Assembly (NCBI GenBank): GCA_030697205.1
Contig: JAUYQP010000013.1
Location: 223,258 to 287,257 of the forward strand
DNA: 64,000 nucleotides
Reading direction: 5' to 3'
DNA from: Mycobacteriales bacterium
GTDB taxonomy: Bacteria > Actinomycetota > Actinomycetes > Mycobacteriales > SCTD01
Below the pieces are notes generated by a model. That model was not told the origin of the DNA, searched no databases, and saw only the letters and a program-made list of their open reading frames with translations. Numbering within the stretch: position 1 is the stretch's first letter; each line of letters begins with the position of its first letter. Made by a program: the position numbers and the translations under genes. Positions 53,966-62,945 of the stretch are shown here, piece by piece.

Positions 53966-54615
53966 CACTGCACCGCCGAGACCGACGAGGCCGTGCCGTC
54001 GGCGATGGCCAGGCCACTGCCGTCGAGCAGGCCCGGATCGGGCGTCCAGGTGAGGACGGTCGCGACGCCGGGGTTGGCGAGCGGGCCGGAGCGCGTGCCG
54101 AAGACCACGTCGAGCGTGGCCGACGTGGCCGTCCAGGTCAGCGTCGCGGTCGAGGCCGTGAAGGACACGCTGCCACCGGTGACGAAGCCCGCGCTGCCGG
54201 TGTCGACCGTGCCGAGCCGCAGGCCGCCCGCGCACCCGCCCGTGGGAGCGGTGTCGACGACGAGCACGTCGTTGCCGCCGGTACCCGCGCCGTCGAGCAG
54301 CCGCAGGGTGAGGCCGGTGACGGTCTGCGGGGTGGCGGTCTCCACCCAGGTGGAGCACAGCGAGCTCGGCCGCAGCCGCCCGCCGAGCACCAGCGTCGTG
54401 CTGTCGCCGGTGTCGACCTTGCCGCGACCACCGCCCCGGTCGTCGGTGCTGGCCACCGACGAGGCGTAGAGCGTGGGGCTCGGCAGCGACGCGACGGTGA
54501 GCGCGTCACTGCGCAGGACGAGAGCGGCCGACCAGCCAACGCCCGGGAGCCCGAGCAGCGCCCCCGCGAGTGCGGTGGCCAGCAGCGCCGCCGTGCCCCG
54601 GCCGCGGGTCCTCAC
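53962..54615 (-). CDS. Exported protein, probable SipW substrate
   Basis: A 217-residue protein with an export signal (RGTAALLATALAGALLGLPGVGWSAAL). The mature part is beta-rich with Thr/Ser/Gly and repeated strand patterns (TTLVLGGRLRPSSLCSTW, TVTGLTLRLLDGAGTGGNDVLVVD, GGSVSFTASTATLTWTATSATLDVVFG) and two cysteines that may pair. It is coupled to the signal peptidase by GTGA and to the preceding gene by GTGA. This fits a surface or fibre-type protein processed by the neighbouring peptidase; no family name can be given. Confidence 0.75.
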   Translation of the reverse strand: MRTRGRGTAALLATALAGALLGLPGVGWSAALVLRSDALTVASLPSPTLYASSVASTDDRGGGRGKVDTGDSTTLVLGGRLRPSSLCSTWVETATPQTVTGLTLRLLDGAGTGGNDVLVVDTAPTGGCAGGLRLGTVDTGSAGFVTGGSVSFTASTATLTWTATSATLDVVFGTRSGPLANPGVATVLTWTPDPGLLDGSGLAIADGTASSVSAVQW

Positions 54616-55049
54616 GGACCGACCGCCACGACGTCGACGCGCGCGACGGCATCGGGTGACGGGGCAGCCGACAGCGCCGTGAACCGGGCGAGGCCACCGG
54701 TGACGGTGACTGGCCCGGCGGTCGCGAGGGCCGCCCCGCTCGAGGACACCAGCGTCACCTGCAGGCGGGCGCCCTCGCACCCGGCGGGGACGGCGCTGAC
54801 GACGACGGACTGCACCGTGCCGGCCGTGACGGCGTAGCCGGTGCGGGCGAGCGCGAGGTCACCGCAGGCGGTCACGTCGGCGCGCCCCGCTCCGAGGGTC
54901 GAGGTGACCGACAGCGGCGCCGCGAGGGCAGCGGCGCCGGCCCCGAGGACCAGGGCGGCGGTGAGGCCGACGGCTGCGGGCACGCCGACGAGCGCCGGGC
55001 CGCGGCGGGGAGCCGCAGCACCGGCGCTCGACGAGCGGTCGCGCCGCAC
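54612..55049 (-). CDS. Exported protein, paralog of the following gene product
   Basis: A 145-residue protein with a longer signal (RRGPALVGVPAAVGLTAALVLGAGAAALA). The mature 100 residues are beta-rich: SVTSTLGAGRADVTACGDLALA, GYAVTAGTVQSVVVSAVPAGCEGARLQVTLV, then ALATAGPVTVTGGLARFTAL. Two cysteines (AC...GCEG) match those of the 55059-55451 protein. GTG start; overlaps the next start by GTGA. Confidence 0.75.
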   Translation of the reverse strand: MRRDRSSSAGAAAPRRGPALVGVPAAVGLTAALVLGAGAAALAAPLSVTSTLGAGRADVTACGDLALARTGYAVTAGTVQSVVVSAVPAGCEGARLQVTLVSSSGAALATAGPVTVTGGLARFTALSAAPSPDAVARVDVVAVGP

Positions 55050-55058
55050 GGTGAAGCG

Positions 55059-55451
55059 CTATCCGGCGATGACGACGGAGATGCCCTCGACGGCCGCGGC
55101 GAGGATGGGCGCAACAGTCGGGACGACGATGGGCGTCGAGCCCGTAGCAACAACACCGTCGACCTCACCGAGCGAAGCGCCGCCCGCATCAGTGAAGGTC
55201 ACTTTGACGACCTTGCCTTCGCAGGCCACGGGGGAGCTCAAGGTCACCTGGTTGACGGCATAACCCCCGGCAGCGAAGACCGTCGTGTAGGTGGCGTCGA
55301 TGAGGGTGGTCGCGTCACAGGAGAGGACGTCGGCATTGCCGGAGGCGAGGGTCTTGCTGCTGCTCAGGTTGAGCGAGGCGGCGAAGGCCGAGACGGTGCC
55401 GAAGACGGCGATGCCGGCGACGACGGGGATGATGAGGCGCTGGGTGCGCAT
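55059..55451 (-). CDS. Exported protein, first gene of the SipW operon
   Basis: A 130-residue protein with signal peptide MRTQRLIIPVVAGIAVFGTVSAFAA. The mature part SLNLSSSKTLASGNADVLSCDATTLI, GGYAVNQVTLSSPVACEGKVVKVTFTDAGGASLG matches the next gene product in spacing of its C...CEG pair and the GYAV segment, so the two are paralogs. It lies 9 bp upstream of that gene, and the operon runs through three exported proteins to the signal peptidase. No Shine-Dalgarno sequence is obvious before the ATG. Confidence 0.78.
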   Translation of the reverse strand: MRTQRLIIPVVAGIAVFGTVSAFAASLNLSSSKTLASGNADVLSCDATTLIDATYTTVFAAGGYAVNQVTLSSPVACEGKVVKVTFTDAGGASLGEVDGVVATGSTPIVVPTVAPILAAAVEGISVVIAG

Positions 55452-55499
55452 GGGGGGAGTCCGATCTCTGGGCTGACTGGGTCAGCAAGAAGATCGGGA

Positions 55500-55513
55500 T
55501 CGGACATGTCCGA
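55500..55513. promoter_or_regulatory. Perfect 14-bp palindrome upstream of the SipW operon
   Basis: TCGGACATGTCCGA is fully self-complementary and lies 49 bp upstream of the first operon start, in a 116-bp gap with somewhat lower GC. The position fits an operator for a dimeric regulator; none is encoded next to it. Confidence 0.6.
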
Positions 55514-55567
55514 CTTGTGCGCCATCGGATTCAATCGCTTACCGAACGACTGCGCCGAACGGGTGAG

Positions 55568-56968
55568 TCAGCCGGTGAGAGCCCGGACCGGGTAGGTCGC
55601 GAGCAGGGCGTCGCTGACCAGCATCCGCGGGCGCCCGGAGTAGCCGTAGCTCGCGACCATCCGGCTGTCATAGAGACGCCGGACGTAGCCACCGGAGATC
55701 ACCGCGACCTTGTGGGACGGGGTCTGGACGACCGTGCCGTCACGCAGGCCGAGCGGGTCGCCGACCGGCAGCGCCTCGAGCAGGGCCGCCACCCGCAGAC
55801 CCTCGGGGAGCAGCTCGTCGACCGGCACGTCCAGGACCTCGGGTAGCGGGAGCTCGGGCGCGGGCAGCAGGGCGACGTCGCGCGAGGACAGGCCGTGGCT
55901 CGCGAGGGCCTGGGCCGAGACCGCGTGCAGGGCGCCGTCCTCACCGACGCGGTGCACCGCCGGGTCACCGTCGACCCGGACGAGCGCACCGGGGTAGACC
56001 GGTGACTCGGGCAGCGGCACCTCGGGCAGTCGCGCGAGGTCCGCGTCGGAGACCGCGAAGACCCGGGGGTCGGTCAGGAACAAGGCCTGCAGTGCCGGCC
56101 TACCCGCCCTGCTCCTGCTTCCTGCGTGGACCAGCCAGGTCGTACCGGCGGGGTCGCGCACGACGGTGCCGTCGCGCAGCGGGAGGGGGGTCGTGGTCGG
56201 GTAGCCGAGCGACTCGGCTGCGGTCATCGGCACTGCGGCGCTCAGTGCCAGCCCGCGGGCGGCGAGCACCGTCGGCGTGACCGGCCGCTTGCGACCGGCC
56301 TCGAGGACGAAGAGCGCACCGGTGGGGTGCTTCACGACGCTGCCGTCAGGGTGCGGACCGCTCGCCGTCGGGGCGCTGAGCCGCCGGGCCTTGATGAGCG
56401 ACGGGTAGGCGTTGTGGACGACCCCGCTCCAGCCGGTGCCCTTGCGCAGCTCGACGTGCAGGTGCGCGCCGGTCGACTCGGCGTTGCCGCTGTCACCGAG
56501 CCACCCGACGAGCTGGCCGGCGAGGACGCGCGCGCCGCGCTCGATGCCCTTCGGGAAGGCCCACTGCGCGCTGCCGCGCCCATCGTCGGTGCCGGGAGTG
56601 TCGTTGTTGACGTGCAGGTAGAGGACCGTCCAGCCCTTTGCGGGACCGCGGTCGGCGGTGATCCCGACGTAGTTGCCGCTGCCGCCGTCCTGCTGCAGCG
56701 TCGTGACGACACCGTCGAAGGCAGCGACGAGCGGCGTCATCTTCGCGCCCATGAGGTCCTGCCCCATGTGCTTGCGCGTGCAGCCCGACCGGCACACGAG
56801 GTAGTTGTCGGTGAAGGAGACCCGTCCCGCGACGGGGAAGGTCATCGGCACCGTGACGGAGGTCAGCTCGTAGGACGTGCCGGTCCCCGGGTCGACCAGG
56901 GCCTGGGCGGTCTGCGCGCCCCCGGCGAGGGTCGCGAGGGCGAGCAGGGACAGCAGGGCGCGGCGCAT
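55568..56968 (-). CDS. Secreted M23 (LytM-type) peptidase with C-terminal repeat region
   Basis: A 466-residue protein with signal peptide MRRALLSLLALATLAGGAQTAQA. The LytM domain (about 40-190) has zinc ligands in KHMGQDLMG and TGAHLHVEL, as in active peptidoglycan endopeptidases. The remaining ~270 residues hold repeats of a DGTVVRDPAGTTWLVHAG / GALFVLEAGRKRPVT kind, which look like short beta repeats seen in wall-associated proteins. The ATG at 56968 is chosen for the signal peptide. A hairpin lies 21 bp upstream. Confidence 0.87.
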   Translation of the reverse strand: MRRALLSLLALATLAGGAQTAQALVDPGTGTSYELTSVTVPMTFPVAGRVSFTDNYLVCRSGCTRKHMGQDLMGAKMTPLVAAFDGVVTTLQQDGGSGNYVGITADRGPAKGWTVLYLHVNNDTPGTDDGRGSAQWAFPKGIERGARVLAGQLVGWLGDSGNAESTGAHLHVELRKGTGWSGVVHNAYPSLIKARRLSAPTASGPHPDGSVVKHPTGALFVLEAGRKRPVTPTVLAARGLALSAAVPMTAAESLGYPTTTPLPLRDGTVVRDPAGTTWLVHAGSRSRAGRPALQALFLTDPRVFAVSDADLARLPEVPLPESPVYPGALVRVDGDPAVHRVGEDGALHAVSAQALASHGLSSRDVALLPAPELPLPEVLDVPVDELLPEGLRVAALLEALPVGDPLGLRDGTVVQTPSHKVAVISGGYVRRLYDSRMVASYGYSGRPRMLVSDALLATYPVRALTG

Positions 56969-56988
56969 GCCCTTGTCGTCGGCGCTCG

Positions 56989-57012
56989 ACAGGGTGAACG
57001 CCTTCACCCTGT
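56989..57012 (-). promoter_or_regulatory. 10-bp perfect hairpin just upstream of the M23 peptidase start
   Basis: On the coding strand ACAGGGTGAA-GGCG-TTCACCCTGT forms a perfect stem with a 4-base loop, ending 21 nt before the ATG. It could be an operator or a 5'-leader hairpin affecting translation. It does not match the cyclic-di-AMP riboswitch found before some wall hydrolases. Confidence 0.55.
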
Positions 57013-57122
57013 GGGGTGTCAGGGCACCGTGATCGTCGGACGAGACGGCACGGGGCCTGGCCCGGGGTGTGCGAGTGTCGGCTGAAGGACGACGACGGTG
57101 TCCGGCCCCGACAGGAGACGAC

Positions 57123-58073
57123 ATGACGATCCCGATCCGCAGGCTCTTCGACGGCGGACCGGAGGTCGGGGCGGTAGGCCTCGGTTGCATGGGGATGTCG
57201 TTCGCCTACGGCCCGGACGAGCGCGACGACGACGTGTCGGTGTCGGTGATCCACCGGGCGCTCGACCTCGGCGTGACGCTCGTCGACACCGCCGACGTCT
57301 ACGGCCCCTTCACCAACGAGGAGCTCGTCGGCCGGGCGCTGGCGGACCGGCGCGACGAGGCGGTGCTCGCGACCAAGGTCGGGCTGAAGGTCGGCGAGGG
57401 TCGGGTCATCGGGATGGACGGCTCACCGGAGCGCGTCCGCGCCGGCATCGACGCGTCGCTCAAGCGGCTCGGCGTCGACCACGTCGACCTCTACCAGCTG
57501 CACCGCGTCGACCCGCAGGTGCCGGTCGAGGAGACCTGGGGCGCGATGGCGGAGGTGGTCGCGGCCGGGAAGGCCCGCTTCCTCGGCATGAGTGAGGTGC
57601 AGGTGGAGCACCTCGAGAAGGCGCACGCGATCCACCCCGTCTCGACCGTGCAGTCGGAGCTGTCGCTGTGGACCCGCGACCCGCTGCCCGAGGTGCTGCC
57701 GTGGTGCGTCGAACGCGGGATCGGCTTCCTGCCCTTCAGCCCGCTCGGTCGCGGCTTCCTCACGGGCACGGTGACGGCCGGGTTCGACTCGACCGACTTC
57801 CGCAGCCGCAACCCGCGCTTCACCGACGACGCCATCGCCGCCAACCAGCGCATCGTCGACGCGGTCGCAGCCGTGGCCCAGCGCCGCGACGCCACCAACG
57901 CGCAGGTCGCGCTGGCCTGGGTCCTCGCGCAGGGAGCTCTCGTCGTACCCATCCCCGGGACGAAGAAGGTCCACTACCTCGAGCAGAACGCCGCCAGCGC
58001 CGACATCGCCCTGACCGCCGAGGACCTCGCGGACCTCGACGCCCTGCCCGCGCCGGTGGGCGCGCGCTACTGA
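57123..58073 (+). CDS. Aldo/keto reductase
   Basis: A 316-residue NADPH-dependent reductase. The catalytic tetrad is visible: D and Y in [22 protein letters not shown] in [13 protein letters not shown] in LYQLHRVDP. The NADP-binding end is [26 protein letters not shown]. The start [16 protein letters not shown] is typical of the AKR13-like branch. AGGAG lies 5 nt before ATG 57123. Divergent from the M23 gene. Substrate unknown. Confidence 0.93.
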   Translation: MTIPIRRLFDGGPEVGAVGLGCMGMSFAYGPDERDDDVSVSVIHRALDLGVTLVDTADVYGPFTNEELVGRALADRRDEAVLATKVGLKVGEGRVIGMDGSPERVRAGIDASLKRLGVDHVDLYQLHRVDPQVPVEETWGAMAEVVAAGKARFLGMSEVQVEHLEKAHAIHPVSTVQSELSLWTRDPLPEVLPWCVERGIGFLPFSPLGRGFLTGTVTAGFDSTDFRSRNPRFTDDAIAANQRIVDAVAAVAQRRDATNAQVALAWVLAQGALVVPIPGTKKVHYLEQNAASADIALTAEDLADLDALPAPVGARY

Positions 58074-58077
58074 GCCG

Positions 58078-58206
58078 CTACTTCTTGCCCTTGTGGTTGA
58101 TCGCGTCGAGCGACGCCGCGCCGGGCAGCGGGGTCTGGCCCTTGACCTTGATGTTCTTGCTCGCCTTGGGCGTCTTGGCCTCGCGGCCACCCTTGTCCTT
58201 GGCCAT
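58078..58206 (-). CDS. 42-residue basic small protein
   Basis: The minus strand encodes MAKDKGGREAKTPK, then ASKNIKVKGQTPLPGAASLD and AINHKGKK. AAGGAG lies 6 nt before the ATG, and the codons are typical of the genome (AAG, GCC, ATC). It is rich in Lys and probably binds nucleic acid or is partly unfolded. It starts MAKD- like the histone-like protein but shares nothing else. It ends 5 bp from the convergent aldo/keto reductase stop. No known function. Confidence 0.75.
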   Translation of the reverse strand: MAKDKGGREAKTPKASKNIKVKGQTPLPGAASLDAINHKGKK

Positions 58207-58302
58207 GACGGTCTCCTTCGCTCGTGCTCGGCAGCGGCGAGGGGAGCTCAGGCTCTGGACTGACCAGGCACGCTAGGACGACCACTGTCCCACGCCGCAG
58301 GG

Positions 58303-59043
58303 TCAGGCCGCTGCCTTCTCCGGGTTGGGCTCACGTCCCGCCCGCGCGGGGGGCTGCTCGCCGCGCAGCCCGGCGACCAGGGACACCAGCGCCGCCATGA
58401 CCGCGTCGGCCCCGGCGCGCAGCTGCTCCGGCGTCGCCTCGGCCGCCGACCCGACACCGAGCAGCGCGCGCATCTCGAGCGGCGCGCCCAGCGACACCGT
58501 GATGCGCGGACGCACGACCGGCGACAGCAGGGCCCGCCACCGAGTGCCCTCTGCGCCGACGAAGCGGTGCGTCCCCCACTGCGCCAGGGGTACGACGGGA
58601 GCGCCCGTGTCGAGGGCGAGGCGGACCACGCCGGTCTTGCCGCGCACCGGCCAGTGGTCGGGGTCGCGGGTGATGCCGCCCTCCGGGTAGAGCCCGACGA
58701 CGTCGCCGCGCTCCAGGGCCGCGCGAGCAGGGGCGAGCGCCGCAGCCGGGTCCTCGGAGCGGCGGTAGACGGGGACGTAGCCGGCGTGCCGCAGGATCCA
58801 GCCGACGACCGGCGCGCCGAACAGACCACCGGTGCCGAGCATCCGGATCCGCCTGCCGCAGCGGGCGATCGTCGTCACGAGGACGAAGGCGTCGGCGACG
58901 GAGACGTGGTTGCCCACCACGATGACGGGCCCGCTCGACGGGAGGTGCTCCTCGCCGTACTGCTCCCGGCGGGTGCACAGGTGCAGCAGGAAGCGCACGA
59001 GCCGCAGCAGGATGCGGTAGGTCCGGTCGGTCGGCGCGCTCAT
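58303..59043 (-). CDS. 1-acyl-glycerol-3-phosphate acyltransferase (PlsC family)
   Basis: A 246-residue membrane-associated acyltransferase. The catalytic motif NHVSVAD (H46, D51), a substrate motif LYPEGGITRDPDHWPVRGKTGVVRLAL and VVPLAQWGTHR follow the PlsC order. It acylates lysophosphatidic acid or related lipids; the large actinobacterial family also includes acyltransferases of other glycerolipids. It overlaps the upstream transporter stop by ATGA, so the two are co-translated. Confidence 0.9.
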   Translation of the reverse strand: MSAPTDRTYRILLRLVRFLLHLCTRREQYGEEHLPSSGPVIVVGNHVSVADAFVLVTTIARCGRRIRMLGTGGLFGAPVVGWILRHAGYVPVYRRSEDPAAALAPARAALERGDVVGLYPEGGITRDPDHWPVRGKTGVVRLALDTGAPVVPLAQWGTHRFVGAEGTRWRALLSPVVRPRITVSLGAPLEMRALLGVGSAAEATPEQLRAGADAVMAALVSLVAGLRGEQPPARAGREPNPEKAAA

Positions 59044-60422
59044 GCCGTCACCGGCTCGAGCGGCTCGGCCTGCGCGGCGGCAATGGCGGCGTCGGTGTCG
59101 GTGCGGGCCAGCAGCAGGCCGCCGCTGATGAAGAGCACCAGCAGCGAGAGCAGGGCGGAGCGGTAGGAGCCGGTGACGTCGAGGACGACCGCGAAGACCA
59201 GCGACCCGACCCAGGCGGTGCCGCGCTCGGCGAGCTCATAGAAGCCGAAGAAGCTGGCCTGCCTGCCGTCGGGCACCATCGAGGAGAACAGCGACCGGGC
59301 CAGCGACTGCGAGCCGCCGAGGACCAGCGCGATCACGACCCCCATGCCGTACGCCGCAGTCGTGCTGTCGAGCGCCGCGACCGCGTAGACGACGACGCCG
59401 GTCCAGATGACGAGGGAGCCGAGCAGGACCTGCTTGGCGCCGTAGCGCGCAGCGAGCCGCGCCGAGCCCAGCGCGCCGCCAACGGCGACCACCTGGATGA
59501 GCAGCACCAGGGAGAGCAGGAAGCCTGTCGCGTCCTCGGCCGACCGGCCCTTCGCCTCGAAGAGCTCGTTGGTGAGCACCACGGCCGACAGCGCGACCAC
59601 GGCCTGGATGGCGTCGTTGAAGAGCAGGAACGAACCGAGGTAGCGGGCGGTGCCGGGGAGCTTGCGCAGCGCCGCGAGCGAGGACCGGAGCTCCACGAAC
59701 GACGTGCGCAGCTGCGCACCCAGCGACGGAGGGGACTCGTGCTCGACCCAGCCCGGCAGGTCGCGCACCGCGTCGAGGCGACGGATCGCGACGGTCCCGA
59801 CGGCGACCCACCACAGGCCGGCGCCGGCGATCGCGACCCGCACCATCGTGCCCTTGCCGATGCCGAGCGGGCCGGCCAGCGCGAGCAGCCCGAGAGTGAG
59901 GGCGAGGACGAACGCCCCGCCGGCGTAGCCGAAGGCGTAGCCGCGGGCCGACACCCTGTCGCGGTCCGGGGGCTCAGCGACGTCGGCGAGGTAGGCGTTG
60001 TAGGCGAGGATCGCGGTTCCGAAGGCGACGTTGGCGACCGCGAAGGACAGGACCGCGAGCAGCGGCTGGCCCATCGGGACCGCGGCGAGGCAGAACGTCG
60101 CGACCGCTCCGATGCCGGTGCCGAGCACGAGCAGCCGGCGCTTGGCGTCGGAGCGGTCGGCGAGCGCCCCGAGCACCGGCAGGGCGAGGACCTGCAGCAG
60201 CACCGACAGCGAGGTCGCGTAGGCGTAGAGCGCGTCGGCCCGCGGGTTGAGGCCGAGGATCGCCACCCGACCGTTGGCGTCCTCCGCGGCCTCGGCGATC
60301 GCGGTAATGAACGGTCCGCCCACGGCCGTCACCACTGTCGTGACGAAGGCGGAGTTCGCGACGTCGTAGAGGGTGAAGCCGGAGACGGCTCGGCGGCGCG
60401 TCTCGTCATGGGTAGTGGGCAT
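59040..60422 (-). CDS. UMF1-family MFS transporter (Atg22-like)
   Basis: A 460-residue, 12-helix transporter. The opening GFTLYDVANSAFVTTVVTAVGGPF is the UMF1/Atg22 signature (YD.ANSAF). A large central loop (VRDLPGWVEHESPPSLGAQLRTSFVELRSSLAALRKLPGTARYL) separates the halves. The ATG at 60422 fits the family start. Substrate unknown; yeast Atg22 exports amino acids. Followed by plsC with ATGA overlap, suggesting a linked membrane-lipid or metabolite role. Confidence 0.88.
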   Translation of the reverse strand: MPTTHDETRRRAVSGFTLYDVANSAFVTTVVTAVGGPFITAIAEAAEDANGRVAILGLNPRADALYAYATSLSVLLQVLALPVLGALADRSDAKRRLLVLGTGIGAVATFCLAAVPMGQPLLAVLSFAVANVAFGTAILAYNAYLADVAEPPDRDRVSARGYAFGYAGGAFVLALTLGLLALAGPLGIGKGTMVRVAIAGAGLWWVAVGTVAIRRLDAVRDLPGWVEHESPPSLGAQLRTSFVELRSSLAALRKLPGTARYLGSFLLFNDAIQAVVALSAVVLTNELFEAKGRSAEDATGFLLSLVLLIQVVAVGGALGSARLAARYGAKQVLLGSLVIWTGVVVYAVAALDSTTAAYGMGVVIALVLGGSQSLARSLFSSMVPDGRQASFFGFYELAERGTAWVGSLVFAVVLDVTGSYRSALLSLLVLFISGGLLLARTDTDAAIAAAQAEPLEPVTA

Positions 60423-60470
60423 GCACAGATCGTCGGCCCTGTGGGCCCCGATCTGCATGAGCAGGACTAC

Positions 60471-61745
60471 TTACCCCAGCTGCGCGTAGAGCGGGTGCGC
60501 GTCGGCAACCGCCCGGACCTGCTTGGCGAGGTCGGCCTTCTCGGTCTCGAAGGCCGGGGTGAGGGCGCGGCCGATGAGCCGGCCCACCTCTCGCAGCGTC
60601 TCGACCGAGAGGCCCCGGCTGGCCAGCGCCGGCGTACCGATCCGCAGGCCGGAGGTGACCATCGGCGGGCGCGGGTCGAAGGGCACCGCGTTGCGGTTGA
60701 CGGTGATGCCGATCTCGTGGAGCCGGTCCTCGGCCTGCTGGCCGTCGAGCTCGCTGTCGCGCAGGTCGACCAAGGCGAGGTGGACGTCAGTGCCGCCGGT
60801 GAGGACGGTGACGCCCTCGCCGACCTGCATGAGCTCGTCGGCGACGGCCTGCGCCCCGGCGATGGTGCGCTCCTGGCGCTCGCGGAACTCCGGGCTGGCC
60901 GCGATCCGCAACGCGACGGCCTTGGCCGCGATGACGTGGGTGAGCGGGCCGCCCTGCTGACCGGGGAAGACCGCCTGGTCGATCTTCTTCTGGTGCTGCT
61001 CGCGGCACAGGATGATGCCGGAGCGCGGACCGCCGAGGGTCTTGTGCACGGTGCTCGAGACGACGTCGGCGTAGGGCACCGGGCTCGGGTGCAGGCCGGC
61101 CGCGACGAGGCCGGCGAAGTGGGCCATGTCCACGAACAGCAGCGCGCCGATCTCGTCGGCGATCTCGCGGAAGCGCGCGAAGTCGAGGTGGCGGGGGTAG
61201 GCCGACCAACCGGCGACGATCATCTTCGGGCGGGTCTCGCGGGCCTTCTCGGCGACCGCGTCCATGTCGATGCGCGAGGTCTCGCGGTCGACCTCGTAGG
61301 CGACGACGTCGTAGAGCCGGCCGCTGACGTTGAGCTTCATGCCGTGGGACAGGTGGCCGCCGTGCGCGAGCGACAGGCCCATGATCCGGTCGCCGGGCTG
61401 GAGCAGCGCGTGGTAGACGGCGTTGTTGGCCTGGGCGCCCGCGTGCGGCTGCACGTTGGCGTGATCGGCACCGAACAGCGCCTTCGCGCGGTCGATCGCG
61501 AGCTGCTCGACGACGTCGACGTGCTCGCAACCGCCGTAGTAGCGGCGACCGGGGTAGCCCTCGGCGTACTTGTTGGTGAGGACCGATCCCTGGCAGTCGA
61601 GGACGGCCTGCGGCACGAAGTTCTCGGAGGCGATCATCTCGAGGGTGTCCTGCTGGCGACGCAGCTCGGCGTCGAGCGCGGCCGCGATCTCGGGGTCGAC
61701 CTCGGAGACCGGGGCGGTGAAGAAGTCGGCGGGAAGGGCGGTCAC
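60471..61745 (-). CDS. glyA: Serine hydroxymethyltransferase
   Basis: A 424-residue PLP enzyme interconverting serine and glycine with tetrahydrofolate. [39 protein letters not shown] is the conserved N-terminal stretch, and the PLP lysine is in [16 protein letters not shown]. The GTG at 61745 has GAGGAG upstream. The leader carries a ZTP riboswitch, so expression should rise when folate-dependent one-carbon supply falls. Confidence 0.97.
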   Translation of the reverse strand: MTALPADFFTAPVSEVDPEIAAALDAELRRQQDTLEMIASENFVPQAVLDCQGSVLTNKYAEGYPGRRYYGGCEHVDVVEQLAIDRAKALFGADHANVQPHAGAQANNAVYHALLQPGDRIMGLSLAHGGHLSHGMKLNVSGRLYDVVAYEVDRETSRIDMDAVAEKARETRPKMIVAGWSAYPRHLDFARFREIADEIGALLFVDMAHFAGLVAAGLHPSPVPYADVVSSTVHKTLGGPRSGIILCREQHQKKIDQAVFPGQQGGPLTHVIAAKAVALRIAASPEFRERQERTIAGAQAVADELMQVGEGVTVLTGGTDVHLALVDLRDSELDGQQAEDRLHEIGITVNRNAVPFDPRPPMVTSGLRIGTPALASRGLSVETLREVGRLIGRALTPAFETEKADLAKQVRAVADAHPLYAQLG

Positions 61746-61769
61746 GGGCGGGCTCCTCTGGCAGTGACG

Positions 61770-61850
61770 GGGGTGCCCAGGCGCGCGGCAGGCCGATCGT
61801 CGCTCCCCGGTGGTCGGTTCCACCCTCGGCGCCAGTCGCGACGCCTCCGA
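61770..61850 (-). promoter_or_regulatory. ZTP riboswitch (pfl motif) upstream of glyA
   Basis: The minus-strand leader shows the conserved elements in order: GCGACTGGCG, then GGTGGAAC, ACCACCGGGGAGCGAC, a linker of about 17 nt and GCGCCTGGGCA. Together they form the hairpin and pseudoknot of the ZTP-sensing pfl motif. The last conserved block ends about 29 nt before the glyA GTG, so control is probably at translation initiation or transcription. ZTP accumulates when 10-formyl-tetrahydrofolate is low, and glyA is a known target of this class. Confidence 0.88.
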
Positions 61851-61901
61851 TGGTAGGCGAGGCTGCGGGTGCGGGCCACCCCCGGGCCGTAGGTTGCGGC
61901 C

Positions 61902-62945
61902 ATGGCCTGGGACCTGCTCGTCGACCGCACCGACCTCGCGCGCACCTCGCTGGTGGAGGTCCCCGAGCCGGTCGCCGGACCGGGTGAGGCGCTGCTGCGC
62001 GTCGACCGCGTCGGGCTGACCGCCAACAACGCGACCTACGCCGTCTTCGGCGACGCGATGCGCTACTGGGACTTCTTCCCCGCGCCGGCCGGCACGGGCC
62101 GGGTCCCGCTGTGGGGCTTCGCGACCGTCGTCGCGTCGTCGTCTCCCCTCGCCGAGGTGGGGCAGCAGGTCTACGGCTACCTGCCCTCCTCGTCGCACCT
62201 CGTCGTCACGCCTGGGCGCGGGCCGGCCTTCCGTGACATCGCGCCACACCGGGCGGAGCTCGCCGCCGTCTACAACAGCTACCTGCCTGCCGTGGTGGCG
62301 GACGCCCACGACGGCGACCTGCAGCTGCTCTACCGGCCGCTGTTCGGGACGGCCTTCCTGCTCGCCGACCTGATCGCGTCCTCCGACCTCTTCGGCGCGA
62401 CGCAGGTCGTCTTCTCCTCCGCGTCGAGCAAGACCGCCTACTGCACGGCCGCCCTGCTGCGCGGCACCGGCCGCCTCGTCGGCCTGACCTCCCCCGGCAA
62501 CCTGGCCTTCGTCGAGGGCCTCGGGGTCTACGACGAGACCAGGGCGTACGACGACGTCGCGTCCCTGGCCGCTGCTCCGACGAGCTACGTCGACCTGGCC
62601 GGCTCCGCACCGCTGCGGTCGGCCGTCCACCACCACCTCGGCGACCTTCTCGTGCACTCGGCGGTGGTCGGCGCGACGCAGTTCGAGGCCGGCACGGGAG
62701 AGCGCCTCCCAGGGGCGCCGCCCACGTTCTTCTTCGCGCCCGACCGGATCGTCGTGCGGACCGCGGACTGGGGACCGGACGGCTTCCGCGACCGCTACGA
62801 CGCGGCCTGGTCCGGCGCCCTGCCGTCACTTGATTCCTGGGTGGATGTCGTCGCTCACTCGGGGGCCGAGGCGCTGCAGTCGTTGTGGCCGCGGGTCCTG
62901 TCGGGCGACGTCGCACCGCGCGAGGGCCACGTCGTCTCGCTGTGA
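61902..62945 (+). CDS. DUF2855 family protein (MDR-superfamily-like)
   Basis: A 347-residue protein. The [35 protein letters not shown] opening and the central [22 protein letters not shown] resemble zinc-free medium-chain dehydrogenase/reductase folds of the DUF2855 family; no typical GxGxxG motif is clear. Catalysed reaction unknown. The stop overlaps the next start (GTGA), linking it to a methyltransferase. Confidence 0.85.
   Translation: MAWDLLVDRTDLARTSLVEVPEPVAGPGEALLRVDRVGLTANNATYAVFGDAMRYWDFFPAPAGTGRVPLWGFATVVASSSPLAEVGQQVYGYLPSSSHLVVTPGRGPAFRDIAPHRAELAAVYNSYLPAVVADAHDGDLQLLYRPLFGTAFLLADLIASSDLFGATQVVFSSASSKTAYCTAALLRGTGRLVGLTSPGNLAFVEGLGVYDETRAYDDVASLAAAPTSYVDLAGSAPLRSAVHHHLGDLLVHSAVVGATQFEAGTGERLPGAPPTFFFAPDRIVVRTADWGPDGFRDRYDAAWSGALPSLDSWVDVVAHSGAEALQSLWPRVLSGDVAPREGHVVSL

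Noticed and set aside
56969..57122. Cyclic-di-AMP (ydaO-type) riboswitch before the M23 peptidase
   Set aside because: Only a simple hairpin is present; none of the conserved blocks of that riboswitch were seen.
59739..61856. 705-codon plus-strand frame opposite the UMF1 transporter and glyA
   Set aside because: Antisense to two genes with unmistakable motifs and across the riboswitch; composition is that of a shadow frame.
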